Below, piece by piece: positions 19,822 through 28,805 of a stretch of 64,000 bases of DNA. The notes under the pieces were generated by a model. That model worked only from the letters and a program-made list of their open reading frames with translations. It had not been told where the DNA came from and made no database searches. Positions within the stretch are counted from its first letter, which is position 1; every line of letters starts with the position of its first letter. The translations under genes and the position numbers were made by a program. Origin of the DNA: Thiobacillus denitrificans (GTDB taxonomy: Bacteria > Pseudomonadota > Gammaproteobacteria > Burkholderiales > Thiobacillaceae); assembly GCF_001530125.1 (NCBI RefSeq), contig NZ_LDUG01000006.1:1-64000 (forward strand), written 5' to 3'.

Positions 19822-20313
19822 TCACTCAAAACGAACGTATTTCGCCACGTTTGTCGGCAGCAGCGGCAAGGCGCGCTGCGCCATCGCCTGCAGGCTGTCC
19901 GACAGCATGGCCTGTTTCCAGAAGTCGGTGCGCGGCAGCGAGGTCAGCCCGGCGGCAAGTGTCAGGCCGATCAGAATCACCAGCCCCTTGGCCAGCCCCA
20001 CCACCCCGCCCAGCACCTTGTCGGCACCGCCCAGTCCAACCGCCTTGACCAGCGAGGCCAGCACATGCCCCAGCAGCAGCACGCCGATCAGCACCAGCAG
20101 AAAGATCACCGCAAAGCCGGCAAAATAGCGGATCGCCGGGTTTTCGGTCCCGATCGGCAGCAGCGGCGCCACCATCAACGCACCCCACTTGCCCAGCATA
20201 AACGCCAGCACCCAGGCCGCCAGCGAGAACAGCGTGTCGACCATGCCGAGCATCAGGCCGCGCACCACGGTGAGGATCAGCACCAGCACCACAATGAGGT
20301 CGAGCATGCTCAC
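19822..20313 (-). CDS. cvpA: CvpA family membrane protein
   Basis: The 163-residue inner-membrane protein has four hydrophobic segments and the CvpA opening MSMLDLIVVLVLILTVVRGLMLG. In E. coli CvpA is required for colicin V production and bile or stress resistance; its biochemical role is not settled. The gene overlaps the SPOR-domain gene upstream by four bases and precedes purF. Confidence 0.9.
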   Translation of the reverse strand: MSMLDLIVVLVLILTVVRGLMLGMVDTLFSLAAWVLAFMLGKWGALMVAPLLPIGTENPAIRYFAGFAVIFLLVLIGVLLLGHVLASLVKAVGLGGADKVLGGVVGLAKGLVILIGLTLAAGLTSLPRTDFWKQAMLSDSLQAMAQRALPLLPTNVAKYVRFE

Positions 20314-20924
20314 TTTGTAAGGATCTGCCCGGTCATGCCGTTTTCGGCCAGTTTCACCGCGGCCGCCACAGCGGCTTCGCGCGAGGGATAGGGACCCACC
20401 CGCACGCGCGTCAAGGCACCCACCTTGTCCGTATAGGCCGGCAAGCCGGCCTCGGCGGCGCGCGCCTTGAGTGCCTGGGCCTTGGCGGAATCGGACAGGG
20501 CGGCCAGTTGCACCACGAATGCCTCGCTGGCTGCTTGCGGCGCAGGCGCCGCAGCGGGCTTGGGCAGCGGGGGCGGAACGGACACGGGTTCGACCGGTGC
20601 CGCTTTGACTGGTTCAGGTTTGGGGGCGGGCTCGGCCTGAGGCACCGGCTTGGCGGGTTCGACCTGAGGCGCGGGTTGCGACGCGGGCGGGGATGGCGGC
20701 GCGGCTGCCACGTCGGGTTCGTCTGCCGGATCCGGCTGCGCCGCGGTATCGAGCACCGGTTGCGGTGCGGCCTCCATGTGCACGGCCAGCGAACTCGCCG
20801 GCGGCGGCTCGTCTTCCAGCAGCAGCGGCAGCACAATCACCGCCAACAAGGTCAGCGCAACCGCGCCAATCAGGCGGCGCCGGGCAAGGCGTTTGAGGTC
20901 ATTTTCACTGCTGGATGGCGGCAT
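20310..20924 (-). CDS. SPOR-domain cell-division protein (DedD-like)
   Basis: The 204 residues comprise a cytoplasmic N-terminus (LKRLARRRLIGAVALTLLAVIVLPLLLED contains one membrane helix), a long Pro/Ala/Lys-rich periplasmic linker, and a C-terminal SPOR domain from about residue 130 (FVVQLAALSDSAKAQALKARAAEAG). SPOR domains bind denuded glycan strands at the septum. Position between folC and cvpA matches dedD of E. coli. Confidence 0.88.
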   Translation of the reverse strand: MPPSSSENDLKRLARRRLIGAVALTLLAVIVLPLLLEDEPPPASSLAVHMEAAPQPVLDTAAQPDPADEPDVAAAPPSPPASQPAPQVEPAKPVPQAEPAPKPEPVKAAPVEPVSVPPPLPKPAAAPAPQAASEAFVVQLAALSDSAKAQALKARAAEAGLPAYTDKVGALTRVRVGPYPSREAAVAAAVKLAENGMTGQILTK

Positions 20925-22182
20925 GGTCGAGGACGGCAGCTACGGTATGGAACGAACCGAAGACGAGAATTCTATCACCTTCGCGCGCCGCGCTTTGCGC
21001 CTCCGCGAGCGCCGTGTTCACATCCGGCTGCACGCTGATCGGTGCGCTGCCCGCATGCACGCGCAGGGTGGCGGCCAGCGCCGCGGCATCCTGCGCCCGC
21101 GGCGAGTCGGGCCTGCACGTCCACCACGCATCGATCTCGCCCTGCAATGCGGCGAACACGCCCGCCGTATCCTTGTCGGCCAGCATGCCCACCACCGCCA
21201 GCGTGCGCCCGGCCACCGGCTGCTCGCGCAGGGTGGCGGCCAGCGCCCGCGCCGCTTCCGGGTTGTGCGCCACGTCGAGAATGACGTCAGGCGCACGGGC
21301 AATGCGCTGGAACCGCCCCGCCACACGTGCCTGCGCCAGCCCCTGGCGGATCGCCGCCTCGCTCACCGGCAGGCGGGCGCGCACGGCCTCCAGCGCCGCC
21401 AGCGCAGCGGCTGCATTGCGCAACTGGAAGGTGCCCGCCATGGCGGGCAGCGGCAGTGCCGGCCAGCTGACAGCCTGACCGCGATAGGTCCACTGGTCGC
21501 CCTCGCGCTGCGCGGAAAAGTCCCGCTCCACGCAACGCAGGTCGGCGCCGATTTGCCGGGCATGCTCGAGCAGACTAGCGGGCGGCGCAGGGTCAGCGCA
21601 AATGGCGGGGCGGCCCGCACGGTAGATCCCCGCTTTCTCGAAGCCGATTTGCTCGCGGGTGTCGCCCAGATATTCCATGTGGTCGAGATCGACGCTGGTG
21701 ACGATCGCGGCCTCTGCGTCGAACACGTTCACCGCGTCGAGCCGCCCGCCCAAACCGACCTCAAGTATGGCCACGTCGACGCTGGCGTCGATGAACTGCG
21801 CCATCGCGCCCAGCGTGCCGAATTCGAAATAGGTCAGCGAGGTGTCGCCGCGCGCGGCGTCGATCCGCTCAAACGCCTGCACCAGTTCGGCGTCGGGGGA
21901 TTCCTGCCCGGCGATCCGCACCCGCTCGTTGTAGCGCAGCAGATGCGGCGAGGTGTAAAGGCCGGTTTTGTAACCGGCGGCACCGAGGATGGCTTCCAGA
22001 TAGGCGCAGGTGGAGCCTTTGCCGTTGGTGCCGCCGACGAGGATGAGCGGGAAAGCCGGCGCCAGGCCCATCGCATCCCTGACCCGGCACACCCGGTCGA
22101 GACCCAGTTCGATGGTGCTGGGATGCAGCCGCTCCAGCCGCGCCAGCCAATCGGCCAGCGAAAGACCCGAGCGTGTCACCAC
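20905..22182 (-). CDS. folC: bifunctional folylpolyglutamate/dihydrofolate synthase
   Basis: FolC adds glutamate to folates and makes dihydrofolate from dihydropteroate. The ATP-binding loop GTNGKGS lies at residues 51-57 and the Mur-ligase-like centre includes TSVDLDHMEYLG. The 425-residue length is normal. It begins with GTG 22182, five bases after the accD stop, and its end overlaps the SPOR-domain gene by 20 bp. accD-folC-dedD-cvpA is a conserved order. Confidence 0.96.
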   Translation of the reverse strand: MVTRSGLSLADWLARLERLHPSTIELGLDRVCRVRDAMGLAPAFPLILVGGTNGKGSTCAYLEAILGAAGYKTGLYTSPHLLRYNERVRIAGQESPDAELVQAFERIDAARGDTSLTYFEFGTLGAMAQFIDASVDVAILEVGLGGRLDAVNVFDAEAAIVTSVDLDHMEYLGDTREQIGFEKAGIYRAGRPAICADPAPPASLLEHARQIGADLRCVERDFSAQREGDQWTYRGQAVSWPALPLPAMAGTFQLRNAAAALAALEAVRARLPVSEAAIRQGLAQARVAGRFQRIARAPDVILDVAHNPEAARALAATLREQPVAGRTLAVVGMLADKDTAGVFAALQGEIDAWWTCRPDSPRAQDAAALAATLRVHAGSAPISVQPDVNTALAEAQSAAREGDRILVFGSFHTVAAVLDHAAIQQ

Positions 22183-22186
22183 AGCC

Positions 22187-23053
22187 CTACGCAGCCAGCG
22201 CGGGCCGGCCCATCATCATCGCCAGCGCGGCGGCGAGTTCGTCGCGCATCTGGCGGCGGTCGATGATGCGGTCGACGGCGCCCTTGTCGACCAGGAACTC
22301 CGCACGCTGAAAGCCTTCCGGCAGCGTCTCGCGCACCGTCTGCTCGATCACGCGCGGGCCGGCAAAGCCGATCAGCGCATTGGGCTCGGCGACGATCAGG
22401 TCGCCCAGCATGGCGAAACTGGCCGACACGCCGCCCATGGTGGGGTCGGTCAGCACCGAAATGAAGGGCAGGCGGTTGCGCGACAACTGCGTCAGCGCGG
22501 CCGAGGTTTTTGCCATCTGCATCAGCGAAAACAGGCCTTCCTGCATGCGCGCGCCGCCGCTGGCGGCAAAGCAGATGAAGGCCGAGTTCGATTCGATCGC
22601 CGCTTCCACGCCGAGGACAAAACGTTCGCCCACCACCGAGCCCATCGATCCGCCCATGAACTTGAACTCGAACGCCGCCGCCACCACCGGCACCGCCTTG
22701 ACGCTGCCGCCCAGCACGACCAGCGCGTCGGTTTCCGAGGTGCCGGCCTGCGCTTCCTTCAGGCGGTCTGGATATTTCTTGCCGTCCTTGAATTTCAGCG
22801 GGTCGAGCGGCGTCACCTGCGCGCCGATCTCGTGCTGACCCTCGGCATCCAGCAGCATGGCCAGCCGCGCGCGAGCACCGATTCGGTGATGGTGGCCGCA
22901 CTTGGGGCACACCTCCAGGTTGCTTTCAAGGTCGGCACGGTAGAGCACCTCGTTGCACGCCGGGCACTTCGACCACAGCCCTTCCGGCATCGATTTGCGT
23001 GCCTCGACCCGGCGCTTGATTTTAGGCGGCAGTATTTTTTGGAACCAGCTCAT
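22187..23053 (-). CDS. accD: acetyl-CoA carboxylase carboxyltransferase, beta subunit
   Basis: AccD with AccA (encoded at 58673-59641) transfers CO2 from carboxybiotin to acetyl-CoA, giving malonyl-CoA. The N-terminal zinc ribbon has Cys30, Cys33, Cys49 and Cys52. The crotonase-like core includes [12 protein letters not shown] and SGGARMQEG. At 288 residues it is complete. A CACAGAG element separates it from trpA upstream. Confidence 0.96.
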   Translation of the reverse strand: MSWFQKILPPKIKRRVEARKSMPEGLWSKCPACNEVLYRADLESNLEVCPKCGHHHRIGARARLAMLLDAEGQHEIGAQVTPLDPLKFKDGKKYPDRLKEAQAGTSETDALVVLGGSVKAVPVVAAAFEFKFMGGSMGSVVGERFVLGVEAAIESNSAFICFAASGGARMQEGLFSLMQMAKTSAALTQLSRNRLPFISVLTDPTMGGVSASFAMLGDLIVAEPNALIGFAGPRVIEQTVRETLPEGFQRAEFLVDKGAVDRIIDRRQMRDELAAALAMMMGRPALAA

Positions 23054-23087
23054 GTTTTTCTCCGTTTATCCTTGAAACCGCAGTTGA

Positions 23088-23223
23088 ACCACAGAGGCAC
23101 AGAGCGCACAGAGGAAAAACAACACCTTGCATGTGTCAGTGCGCCCACCCGATGGGTGAAGGCGGGTTGATAAACAACCCATTGATTTTCTGCCGTTCTC
23201 CGTGCCTCTGTGTCTCTGTGGTG
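23088..23223. repeat. CACAGAG-ended element, copy 3
   Basis: About 136 bp between trpA and accD start ACCACAGAGGCACAGAG and end GTGCCTCTGTGTCTCTGTGGT. The interior holds small hairpins (CACCCGATGGGTG, GGGTTGATAAACAACCC) not present in the other copies. Confidence 0.75.
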
Positions 23224-23235
23224 GGGTTTTCAGGT

Positions 23236-24042
23236 TTATTTCGATGCGGCGTCGACGCCGCGGCGCAACTCGGCCACCAGCTGCTTGACGCGGGTGGCGC
23301 ACTCGCCTTCCGGCGCGGTCTCGATCTCGCTCACGATGCGGCTGCCCACCACCACGGCGTCGGCAATCCGCGCCACCGCCTCGGCGGTCGCCGCGTCACG
23401 AATGCCGAAGCCCACGCCGACCGGCAGGTTGCAATGCTTGCGGATGATGGCAAGCTTTTGCGCCACTTCATCCATATCGAGATTGGCCGACCCCGTCACC
23501 CCCTTGAGCGAGACGTAGTAAATGAAACCGCCGGCGACCGCCGCCACCTGTTCCACCCGCGATTCGGGCGTGGTCGGCGACAACAGGAAAATCGGGTCGA
23601 GACCATATGCCTTGAAGACGTCCGACACACCCGCAGATTCCTCGGGCGGAATGTCCACCGTCAGCACGCCGTCCACCCCGGCCGCCTTCGCCGCCTTGGC
23701 AAAGGTCTCGTAGCCCATGTGCTCGACCGGATTGGCATAGCCCATCAGCACCACCGGCGTCGTCGTATTGGTCTTGCGGAATTCCGCCGTCATCGCCAGC
23801 ACATCTTTGAGCCCGACCTTGTTTGCCAGCGCCCGCTCGGACGCGCGCTGAATCACCGGACCGTCGGCCATCGGGTCGGAAAACGGCACCCCGAGTTCGA
23901 TGATGTCGGCACCGGCTTCCACCAGCACGTGCATCAGCGGCACCGTCAGCCCCTTTCCGGGATCGCCGGCGGTGATGAAGGGAATCAGGGCTTTCTTGTT
24001 GTGCGCTTTGAGCGCGATAAAGGTCTGGCCGATGCGGCTCAT
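23236..24042 (-). CDS. trpA: tryptophan synthase alpha chain
   Basis: The 268-residue TIM-barrel subunit cleaves indole-3-glycerol phosphate to indole. Catalytic Glu49 (IELGVPF) and Asp60 (MADGPVIQ) are present. In most relatives trpA follows trpB directly; here mrr and a TA module lie in between, so trpA is now about 1.6 kb from trpB. It starts only four bases from the mrr stop, so transcription presumably continues through the insertion. Confidence 0.97.
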   Translation of the reverse strand: MSRIGQTFIALKAHNKKALIPFITAGDPGKGLTVPLMHVLVEAGADIIELGVPFSDPMADGPVIQRASERALANKVGLKDVLAMTAEFRKTNTTTPVVLMGYANPVEHMGYETFAKAAKAAGVDGVLTVDIPPEESAGVSDVFKAYGLDPIFLLSPTTPESRVEQVAAVAGGFIYYVSLKGVTGSANLDMDEVAQKLAIIRKHCNLPVGVGFGIRDAATAEAVARIADAVVVGSRIVSEIETAPEGECATRVKQLVAELRRGVDAASK

Positions 24043-24045
24043 GGT

Positions 24046-24954
24046 TCAGTCTTCTTCAAAATAATCAGTGTCCAGGCGCTTCACCGTATAAACATCTTTG
24101 GTGGAAACGCCCAGATCGTGGTCCATCATCAGTTCTGCCAGCATCGGGCCGTCGATCAGAACGACCCGGTGATTCACTTGCGCCGCGTAGTCAGTCGCGC
24201 CTTTGGAAAAGCCCGCGCTGGTAATGAAAACGCCTTTGCTTGCCTTGTTCCCCGCCAGCGCACCTACAAATTTCTGAATCTCGGGGCGGCCAACATCCGC
24301 CTCCCACCGCTTGGCCTGGATGTAGATCACATCCAGCCCGAGCCGGTCTTCATTGATGATGCCATCGATGCCGCCATCACCACTTTTCCCAACCACCCGC
24401 CCCGCGTCTTCCTGCGTGCCGCCATAACCCATCTTCAGCAGCAACTCGACGACCAGTTCCTCAAAACGTGATGGCCTGACGCTTTTGATTCGATCCAGCA
24501 ACTCGATAGCCAGTGCCTCGCGTATTTGTTTGTAGCCCCCAGCAATGAGTTCGTCGGGTGTTTCAGGATTTACTAAAGCTGACTCAACAAACTTGCTCTC
24601 GTCCTTTGGCTTGCCCGCATTAAAAATCACAAACTCAGGAAAGCGCTTCAGATACCTGACATTCAAGGGCTGTGGGTTCTCATTCAGAACCTGCAATCCA
24701 CGTGCGGTAATCCTGAAAACGCCACGCCGCAAGTTCTCAAGTAACCCCGCCTGTTTGAGATAGCTCTTTGCCCAGCCCACACGGTTATCAAACATACCCT
24801 GCTTGCCGCTGGCGAGCTTGATTGAAAGCTCCGTCTCAGTCAGTGCAAACTGCTTTGTCAGCAACGGCAGCAATTCCTGCTTGGTATGTTCCTGACCATC
24901 CGCACAGGCTTTCAGAAGCGGCAGGAAAACGCTTTGGAAATCGGGGATAGCCAT
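24046..24954 (-). CDS. mrr: Mrr-type restriction endonuclease
   Basis: The 302-residue protein has an N-terminal winged-helix Mrr_N domain (about 1-95) and a C-terminal PD-(D/E)XK nuclease domain. The nuclease motifs are GDGGIDG at 192-198 and IQAKRW at 212-217. Mrr enzymes cut methylated DNA, so this is a type IV defence gene. Its sequence is richer in Lys, Asn and AT codons than the flanking trp genes, consistent with acquisition. Its start codon lies directly at the edge of the duplicated trpB tail. Confidence 0.9.
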   Translation of the reverse strand: MAIPDFQSVFLPLLKACADGQEHTKQELLPLLTKQFALTETELSIKLASGKQGMFDNRVGWAKSYLKQAGLLENLRRGVFRITARGLQVLNENPQPLNVRYLKRFPEFVIFNAGKPKDESKFVESALVNPETPDELIAGGYKQIREALAIELLDRIKSVRPSRFEELVVELLLKMGYGGTQEDAGRVVGKSGDGGIDGIINEDRLGLDVIYIQAKRWEADVGRPEIQKFVGALAGNKASKGVFITSAGFSKGATDYAAQVNHRVVLIDGPMLAELMMDHDLGVSTKDVYTVKRLDTDYFEED

Positions 24955-25010
24955 GCTTACAGCGTAATCCCCGACAGCTTCGCCACGGTGTTGATGTCCT
25001 TGTCGCCGCG
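24950..25010 (-). pseudogene. duplicated trpB 3' end (about 60 bp)
   Basis: GCCATGCTTACAGCGTAATC and the following 40 bases match 25610-25670, the end of trpB with its stop codon, with one mismatch. Similarity fades after 25010. Together with the real trpB end it brackets brnT and its antitoxin. The mrr start codon is the CAT within the repeat. Confidence 0.9.
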
Positions 25011-25083
25011 CTTGGAGGTACGCCCCAATTGAATTTCATTCATGTTCATGTGTTCAAGGCAGGCAGATCAAACCAGACAGCGC

Positions 25084-25323
25084 TCACTTGCGCGCTGTAC
25101 GCTTTGCTTGCACGGTAATACGCGTTGTTTGTTCCGTAAGGTTCAGCAACCCTAGCAAGGCCTGATTCACCGCTTCCGAAGTCGGAAAGGCTTTTGCAAC
25201 CTTGTCGTTCAGCAAAACAAGATTGGTGCCTTTCGAGTAACGTTCAAAGTACTTCCCGCGCACACCCTTGCCCAAGTCCTTGCGCGTGTATTCGGCCCGC
25301 ATTTCATCTTTAATCTTGCTCAT
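25084..25323 (-). CDS. putative antitoxin paired with BrnT-like toxin
   Basis: The 79-residue protein contains RGKYFERYSKGTNLVLLND and FPTSEAVNQALLGLLNL, a short strand followed by helices that could form a DNA-binding antitoxin fold. It lacks the obvious features of classical BrnA, so the assignment rests on position. It overlaps the end of brnT by 14 bp, with the toxin gene first, as in brnTA modules. Confidence 0.7.
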   Translation of the reverse strand: MSKIKDEMRAEYTRKDLGKGVRGKYFERYSKGTNLVLLNDKVAKAFPTSEAVNQALLGLLNLTEQTTRITVQAKRTARK

Positions 25324-25585
25324 AAATACCTCGCTCGTGTTTAGTCGCCTTGCGGGCGCTGATGATTCTCAAGATGCGGCCACGTTCAACATTGACCACC
25401 AGCAACACCCGGTTGCGATCCGACACGCCAAAAGTGAGCAGGCGATGCTCATCCACCGAGTGGTCCGGGTCGTCGAATGTCAGCGCCAGCGGATCGCCAA
25501 ACACCGTCGCCGCCTCTTCAAACGAAACACCGTGTTTCGCCAGGTTCGCCGCAGCCTTGGCCGCATCCCAAGCAAACTTCAGCAT
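25310..25585 (-). CDS. brnT: BrnT-family toxin
   Basis: The 91 residues match the BrnT ribonuclease pattern: FAWDAAKAAANLAKHGVSFEEA, FGDPLALTFDD, and the end RIISARKATKHERGIYE. BrnT has a RelE-like fold and inhibits translation. The gene precedes its antitoxin, which is the order typical for BrnT systems and opposite to the other two TA modules here. It lies 32 bp from the trpB stop in the same direction. Confidence 0.88.
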   Translation of the reverse strand: MLKFAWDAAKAAANLAKHGVSFEEAATVFGDPLALTFDDPDHSVDEHRLLTFGVSDRNRVLLVVNVERGRILRIISARKATKHERGIYEQD

Positions 25586-25616
25586 CGCACATTTTCCGCC
25601 AGGTGCACGGCCATGC

Positions 25617-26816
25617 TTACAGCGTAATCCCCGACAGCTTCGCCACGGTGTCGATGTCCTTGTCGCCGCGCCCGGAGAGATTCACCAGGATGATCTGGTC
25701 TTTCTTCATGGTCGGCGCGAGTTTTTTCGCCTGCGCAACGGCATGGCTGGATTCGAGCGCGGGAATGATGCCTTCAAGCCGGCACAGGTCGTGGAAGGCG
25801 GCCAGGGCTTCGTCGTCGTTGATGACAACGTATTCGGCGCGGCCGGCGTCCTTCAGATAGCTGTGCTCGGGGCCGACGCCGGGGTAGTCGAGGCCGGCGG
25901 AGATGGAGTGGGTTTCGATGATCTGGCCGTTTTCGTCCTGCATCAGATAGCTGCGGAAGCCGTGCAGCACGCCCGGGGTGCCGGCCGACAAGGGCGCGGC
26001 ATGTTTGCCGGAAGCAATCCCGGAGCCACCGGCTTCGACACCGATCAGGCGCACGCCTTCATACGGGATGTAGGGATGGAAAATGCCGATGGCATTGGAG
26101 CCGCCACCGACGCAGGCGATCACCGCATCGGGCTGGCGGCCGGTCAGCTCGGGCATCTGGGTGAGGCATTCGCGGCCGATCACGCACTGGAAGTCGCGCA
26201 CCAGCATGGGGTACGGATGCGGGCCGGCGGCGGTGCCGAGGATGTAGAAGGTCGACTCGACGTTGGTGACCCAGTCGCGCATCGCTTCGTTGAGCGCATC
26301 CTTCAAAGTTTTGGATCCGGAAGATACCGGCACCACGGTGGCACCGAGCAGCTTCATGCGAAAGACGTTGGGCGCCTGGCGGATGACGTCTTCGGCGCCC
26401 ATGTAGACCACGCATTCCATGCCGTAGCGCGCGGCGACGGTGGCCGAGGCGACACCGTGCTGACCGGCGCCGGTCTCGGCGATGACGCGCTTCTTGCCCA
26501 TGCGCCGCGCCAGTATCGCCTGGCCGATGGTGTTGTTGATCTTGTGCGCGCCGGTGTGGTTGAGGTCTTCGCGCTTGAGAAAGATCTGCGCGCCGCCGTA
26601 TTGCTCGGAAAGCCGTTTGGCGTGATACACCGGGCTGGGGCGGCCGACGTAGTGCTTCAGCTCGTATTCGAATTCGGCGATGAAGGCGGGATCGTTGCGC
26701 GCGCGGTCATACTCGACGCGCAATTCTTCCAGCGCCGCCATCAGGGTTTCGGCGACGAAAATGCCGCCGTAAGGGCCGAAGTGGCCGCGGGAATCGGGGA
26801 GATCAGTCAGTTTCAT
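25617..26816 (-). CDS. trpB: tryptophan synthase beta chain
   Basis: The 399-residue PLP enzyme condenses indole with serine. The PLP lysine is Lys92 in HTGAHKINN, and the phosphate-binding GGGSNA loop is present. ATG 26816 overlaps the trpF stop (ATGA). The last 60 bp, including the stop, occur again at 24950-25010 beyond the TA module. The enzyme itself is complete. Confidence 0.97.
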   Translation of the reverse strand: MKLTDLPDSRGHFGPYGGIFVAETLMAALEELRVEYDRARNDPAFIAEFEYELKHYVGRPSPVYHAKRLSEQYGGAQIFLKREDLNHTGAHKINNTIGQAILARRMGKKRVIAETGAGQHGVASATVAARYGMECVVYMGAEDVIRQAPNVFRMKLLGATVVPVSSGSKTLKDALNEAMRDWVTNVESTFYILGTAAGPHPYPMLVRDFQCVIGRECLTQMPELTGRQPDAVIACVGGGSNAIGIFHPYIPYEGVRLIGVEAGGSGIASGKHAAPLSAGTPGVLHGFRSYLMQDENGQIIETHSISAGLDYPGVGPEHSYLKDAGRAEYVVINDDEALAAFHDLCRLEGIIPALESSHAVAQAKKLAPTMKKDQIILVNLSGRGDKDIDTVAKLSGITL

Positions 26817-27430
26817 GATGCTTTCGCTTTCGCAATGAATTGCGCAATCTTGTGCGCGTCCTTGATTCCTTTTATTGCCTCGACGCCGGAGGACACATCC
26901 ACCGCCCAGGGGCGCACTCCTTGCACCGCTTCGGCGACGTTGTCCGGCGTCAGTCCGCCCGACAGGATGACCAGTTTGGGCAGATCCGGCGGAATCAGGC
27001 GCCAGTCGAACCGCTCGCCGGTGCCGCCCGGCACGCCGGGCACCCAAGCGTCGAGCAGCAGGCCGCGCGCGGCATCGAAGTCAGCCGCGTATTTTAGCAA
27101 ATCCGTGTCCCGGTTCACGCGCACCGCCTTGATATAGGGCCGGCCGTAGCGCGCGCAGTCGATCGGCGTCTCATCGCCGTGAAACTGCAGCAGGTCGAGC
27201 GGAACGGCCTGCAACACCGATTCAATGAAGGCCGGTTCGGCGTTGACGAACAGCCCGACCGATTGCACGAACGGCGGCAGTTCGCGCAGCAGTGCGGCGG
27301 CGGTTTCGATGGTCACGTGGCGCGGGCTTTTTTCGTAGAACACGAAACCCAGTGCGTCCGCCCCGGCATCACAGGCGGCATGCAGGTCCTGCAGTCGGGT
27401 GATGCCGCAGATTTTTACGCGTACAGCCAT
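26813..27430 (-). CDS. trpF: phosphoribosylanthranilate isomerase
   Basis: TrpF is a 205-residue TIM barrel catalysing an Amadori rearrangement in tryptophan synthesis. The catalytic cysteine is in VKICGITR (Cys8) and the aspartate in LLLDAWVPG. The phosphate-binding end [10 protein letters not shown] and VDVSSGVE are intact. ATG 27430 overlaps truA by 16 bp, a truA-trpF-trpB arrangement common in proteobacteria. The longer frame to 27928 translates truA DNA. Confidence 0.96.
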   Translation of the reverse strand: MAVRVKICGITRLQDLHAACDAGADALGFVFYEKSPRHVTIETAAALLRELPPFVQSVGLFVNAEPAFIESVLQAVPLDLLQFHGDETPIDCARYGRPYIKAVRVNRDTDLLKYAADFDAARGLLLDAWVPGVPGGTGERFDWRLIPPDLPKLVILSGGLTPDNVAEAVQGVRPWAVDVSSGVEAIKGIKDAHKIAQFIAKAKAS

Positions 27431-28194
27431 CGGTCTGAGGTTTCCGGCAAGCCAAAGTGCGCAGGATACCGGATGTGGGTGAGATACAGCCCAGCGCCGT
27501 CGAAGGTGGGCGCAGCAAGCGTGCGGTCGCGGCCGGCCAGGATCTCGTGCAGCCACTCGGGCGGCTGGCTGCCTGCGCCGACCTGGACGAGGCAACCCAT
27601 GAGGTTGCGCACCATGTGGTGCAGGAAGCCGTCGGCGCGGAAGTCGCAAAAAAGATAATCGCCACGCCGCTCGACGTGCGCCAGCCGCAGTTCCTTGACG
27701 GGCGATTTGGCCTGGCATGCAGCGGCGCGGAAGGCGGAAAAATCGTGCTGCCCGATCAGGTGCGCCGCGGCCAGGTTCATCGCGGCGGCATCGAGCGGAC
27801 GGTGATACCAGCCGATCAGCCCGTGGTTGATCGCAGGTCGCACGGGGTGATTCAGCAACACGTAGCGGTAGCCGCGATGGGTGGCGGCAAACCGCGCATG
27901 GAAATCCTCGCCGACTTCGCGCGCCCACAGCACGGCCACCCCTGCCGGCAGGTGGCTGTTGACGCCGCGCACCCAGGCGGTCAGCGGGCGATTCGCCGTG
28001 GTATCGAAATGCACCACCTGCAGCGCGGCGTGCACCCCGGTGTCGGTGCGTCCGGCGGCGATGACGCTTATTTTTTCACCGGCAATGATGGACACCGCGG
28101 CTGCCAGCGCATCCTGCACGCCACAGCCTTGCAGCTGCGACTGCCAGCCGCAAAAGCCGACGCCGCAATACTCCAGACCCAATACGATTCTCAT
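27415..28194 (-). CDS. truA: tRNA pseudouridine(38-40) synthase
   Basis: TruA converts uridines 38-40 of the tRNA anticodon arm to pseudouridine. The catalytic aspartate is in [10 protein letters not shown], and the RNA-binding [11 protein letters not shown] motif is present. ATG 28194 gives 259 residues, the usual length. It overlaps the membrane-protein gene upstream by four bases. Confidence 0.96.
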   Translation of the reverse strand: MRIVLGLEYCGVGFCGWQSQLQGCGVQDALAAAVSIIAGEKISVIAAGRTDTGVHAALQVVHFDTTANRPLTAWVRGVNSHLPAGVAVLWAREVGEDFHARFAATHRGYRYVLLNHPVRPAINHGLIGWYHRPLDAAAMNLAAAHLIGQHDFSAFRAAACQAKSPVKELRLAHVERRGDYLFCDFRADGFLHHMVRNLMGCLVQVGAGSQPPEWLHEILAGRDRTLAAPTFDGAGLYLTHIRYPAHFGLPETSDRWLYA

Positions 28195-28805
28195 GCCAAT
28201 ACGATCCACAGCAGAAGCAAGCCCGCGAGTATGACGGCGCTGTCGCGGCTTTGCCAGCGCTCGGCCTCGAGGGTGTAGGTGGCGGGCGTTGCCTCGTCGG
28301 ACAGCGGCACGCGCAGCGCATCCAGCCAGCGCGCCGGTTTGGGCGCATGCTCGACATAGTCCAGGGTCAGCCCCAGGCGCACCGCAAAGGCGCGACGGTC
28401 GAAGCCGAACCAGGTCAGCGGACGGGCCAAGGTGTAGAGGCCGTAAATCAGGCGGGGGCGGGACGTATTCGCCAGCAGCACTGCCAGCCCAGCCAGCATC
28501 AGCACCAGCCGCCCGGCGCGCAGCACGCCTTGCTGCAGACCCTCCACGCTGGGGCTGGCCCATCCCAGCGACGGCCACAGTGCAGTACCCGGCAGGACAT
28601 AGGCATAGGTAAGCAGCAGCACCGCCAGTAGCCAGCGGGTGCGGCGCAGCAGGCGCCAACCTTCATGGCGGACCGGCGCAAACAGAAAGGCCGTCGCGGT
28701 AGCGACGGCCAGGATGATCAGCACAGGCAGCGCGGCGCGTTCCACCGCCACTGCCCACCCGCACCACAACAGGATGCGGGCAGCCGGATGGAGCGTTTTA
28801 ACCAA
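28191..28805 (-). CDS. membrane protein resembling ECF transporter T components
   Basis: The 204 residues contain about five hydrophobic segments. The stretch LLANTSRPRLIYGLYTLARPL followed by FAVRLGLTLDYVE recalls the EcfT/CbiQ family, the energy-coupling membrane subunit of vitamin and metal importers. No matching S component or ATPase is nearby, so the call is tentative. The gene overlaps fimV (8 bp) and truA (4 bp), implying co-expression with them. Confidence 0.6.
   Translation of the reverse strand: MVKTLHPAARILLWCGWAVAVERAALPVLIILAVATATAFLFAPVRHEGWRLLRRTRWLLAVLLLTYAYVLPGTALWPSLGWASPSVEGLQQGVLRAGRLVLMLAGLAVLLANTSRPRLIYGLYTLARPLTWFGFDRRAFAVRLGLTLDYVEHAPKPARWLDALRVPLSDEATPATYTLEAERWQSRDSAVILAGLLLLWIVLA

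Noticed and set aside
25084-25323. Classical BrnA assignment for the BrnT partner
   Set aside because: The sequence does not clearly show BrnA features; only position supports the antitoxin call, so no symbol is given.
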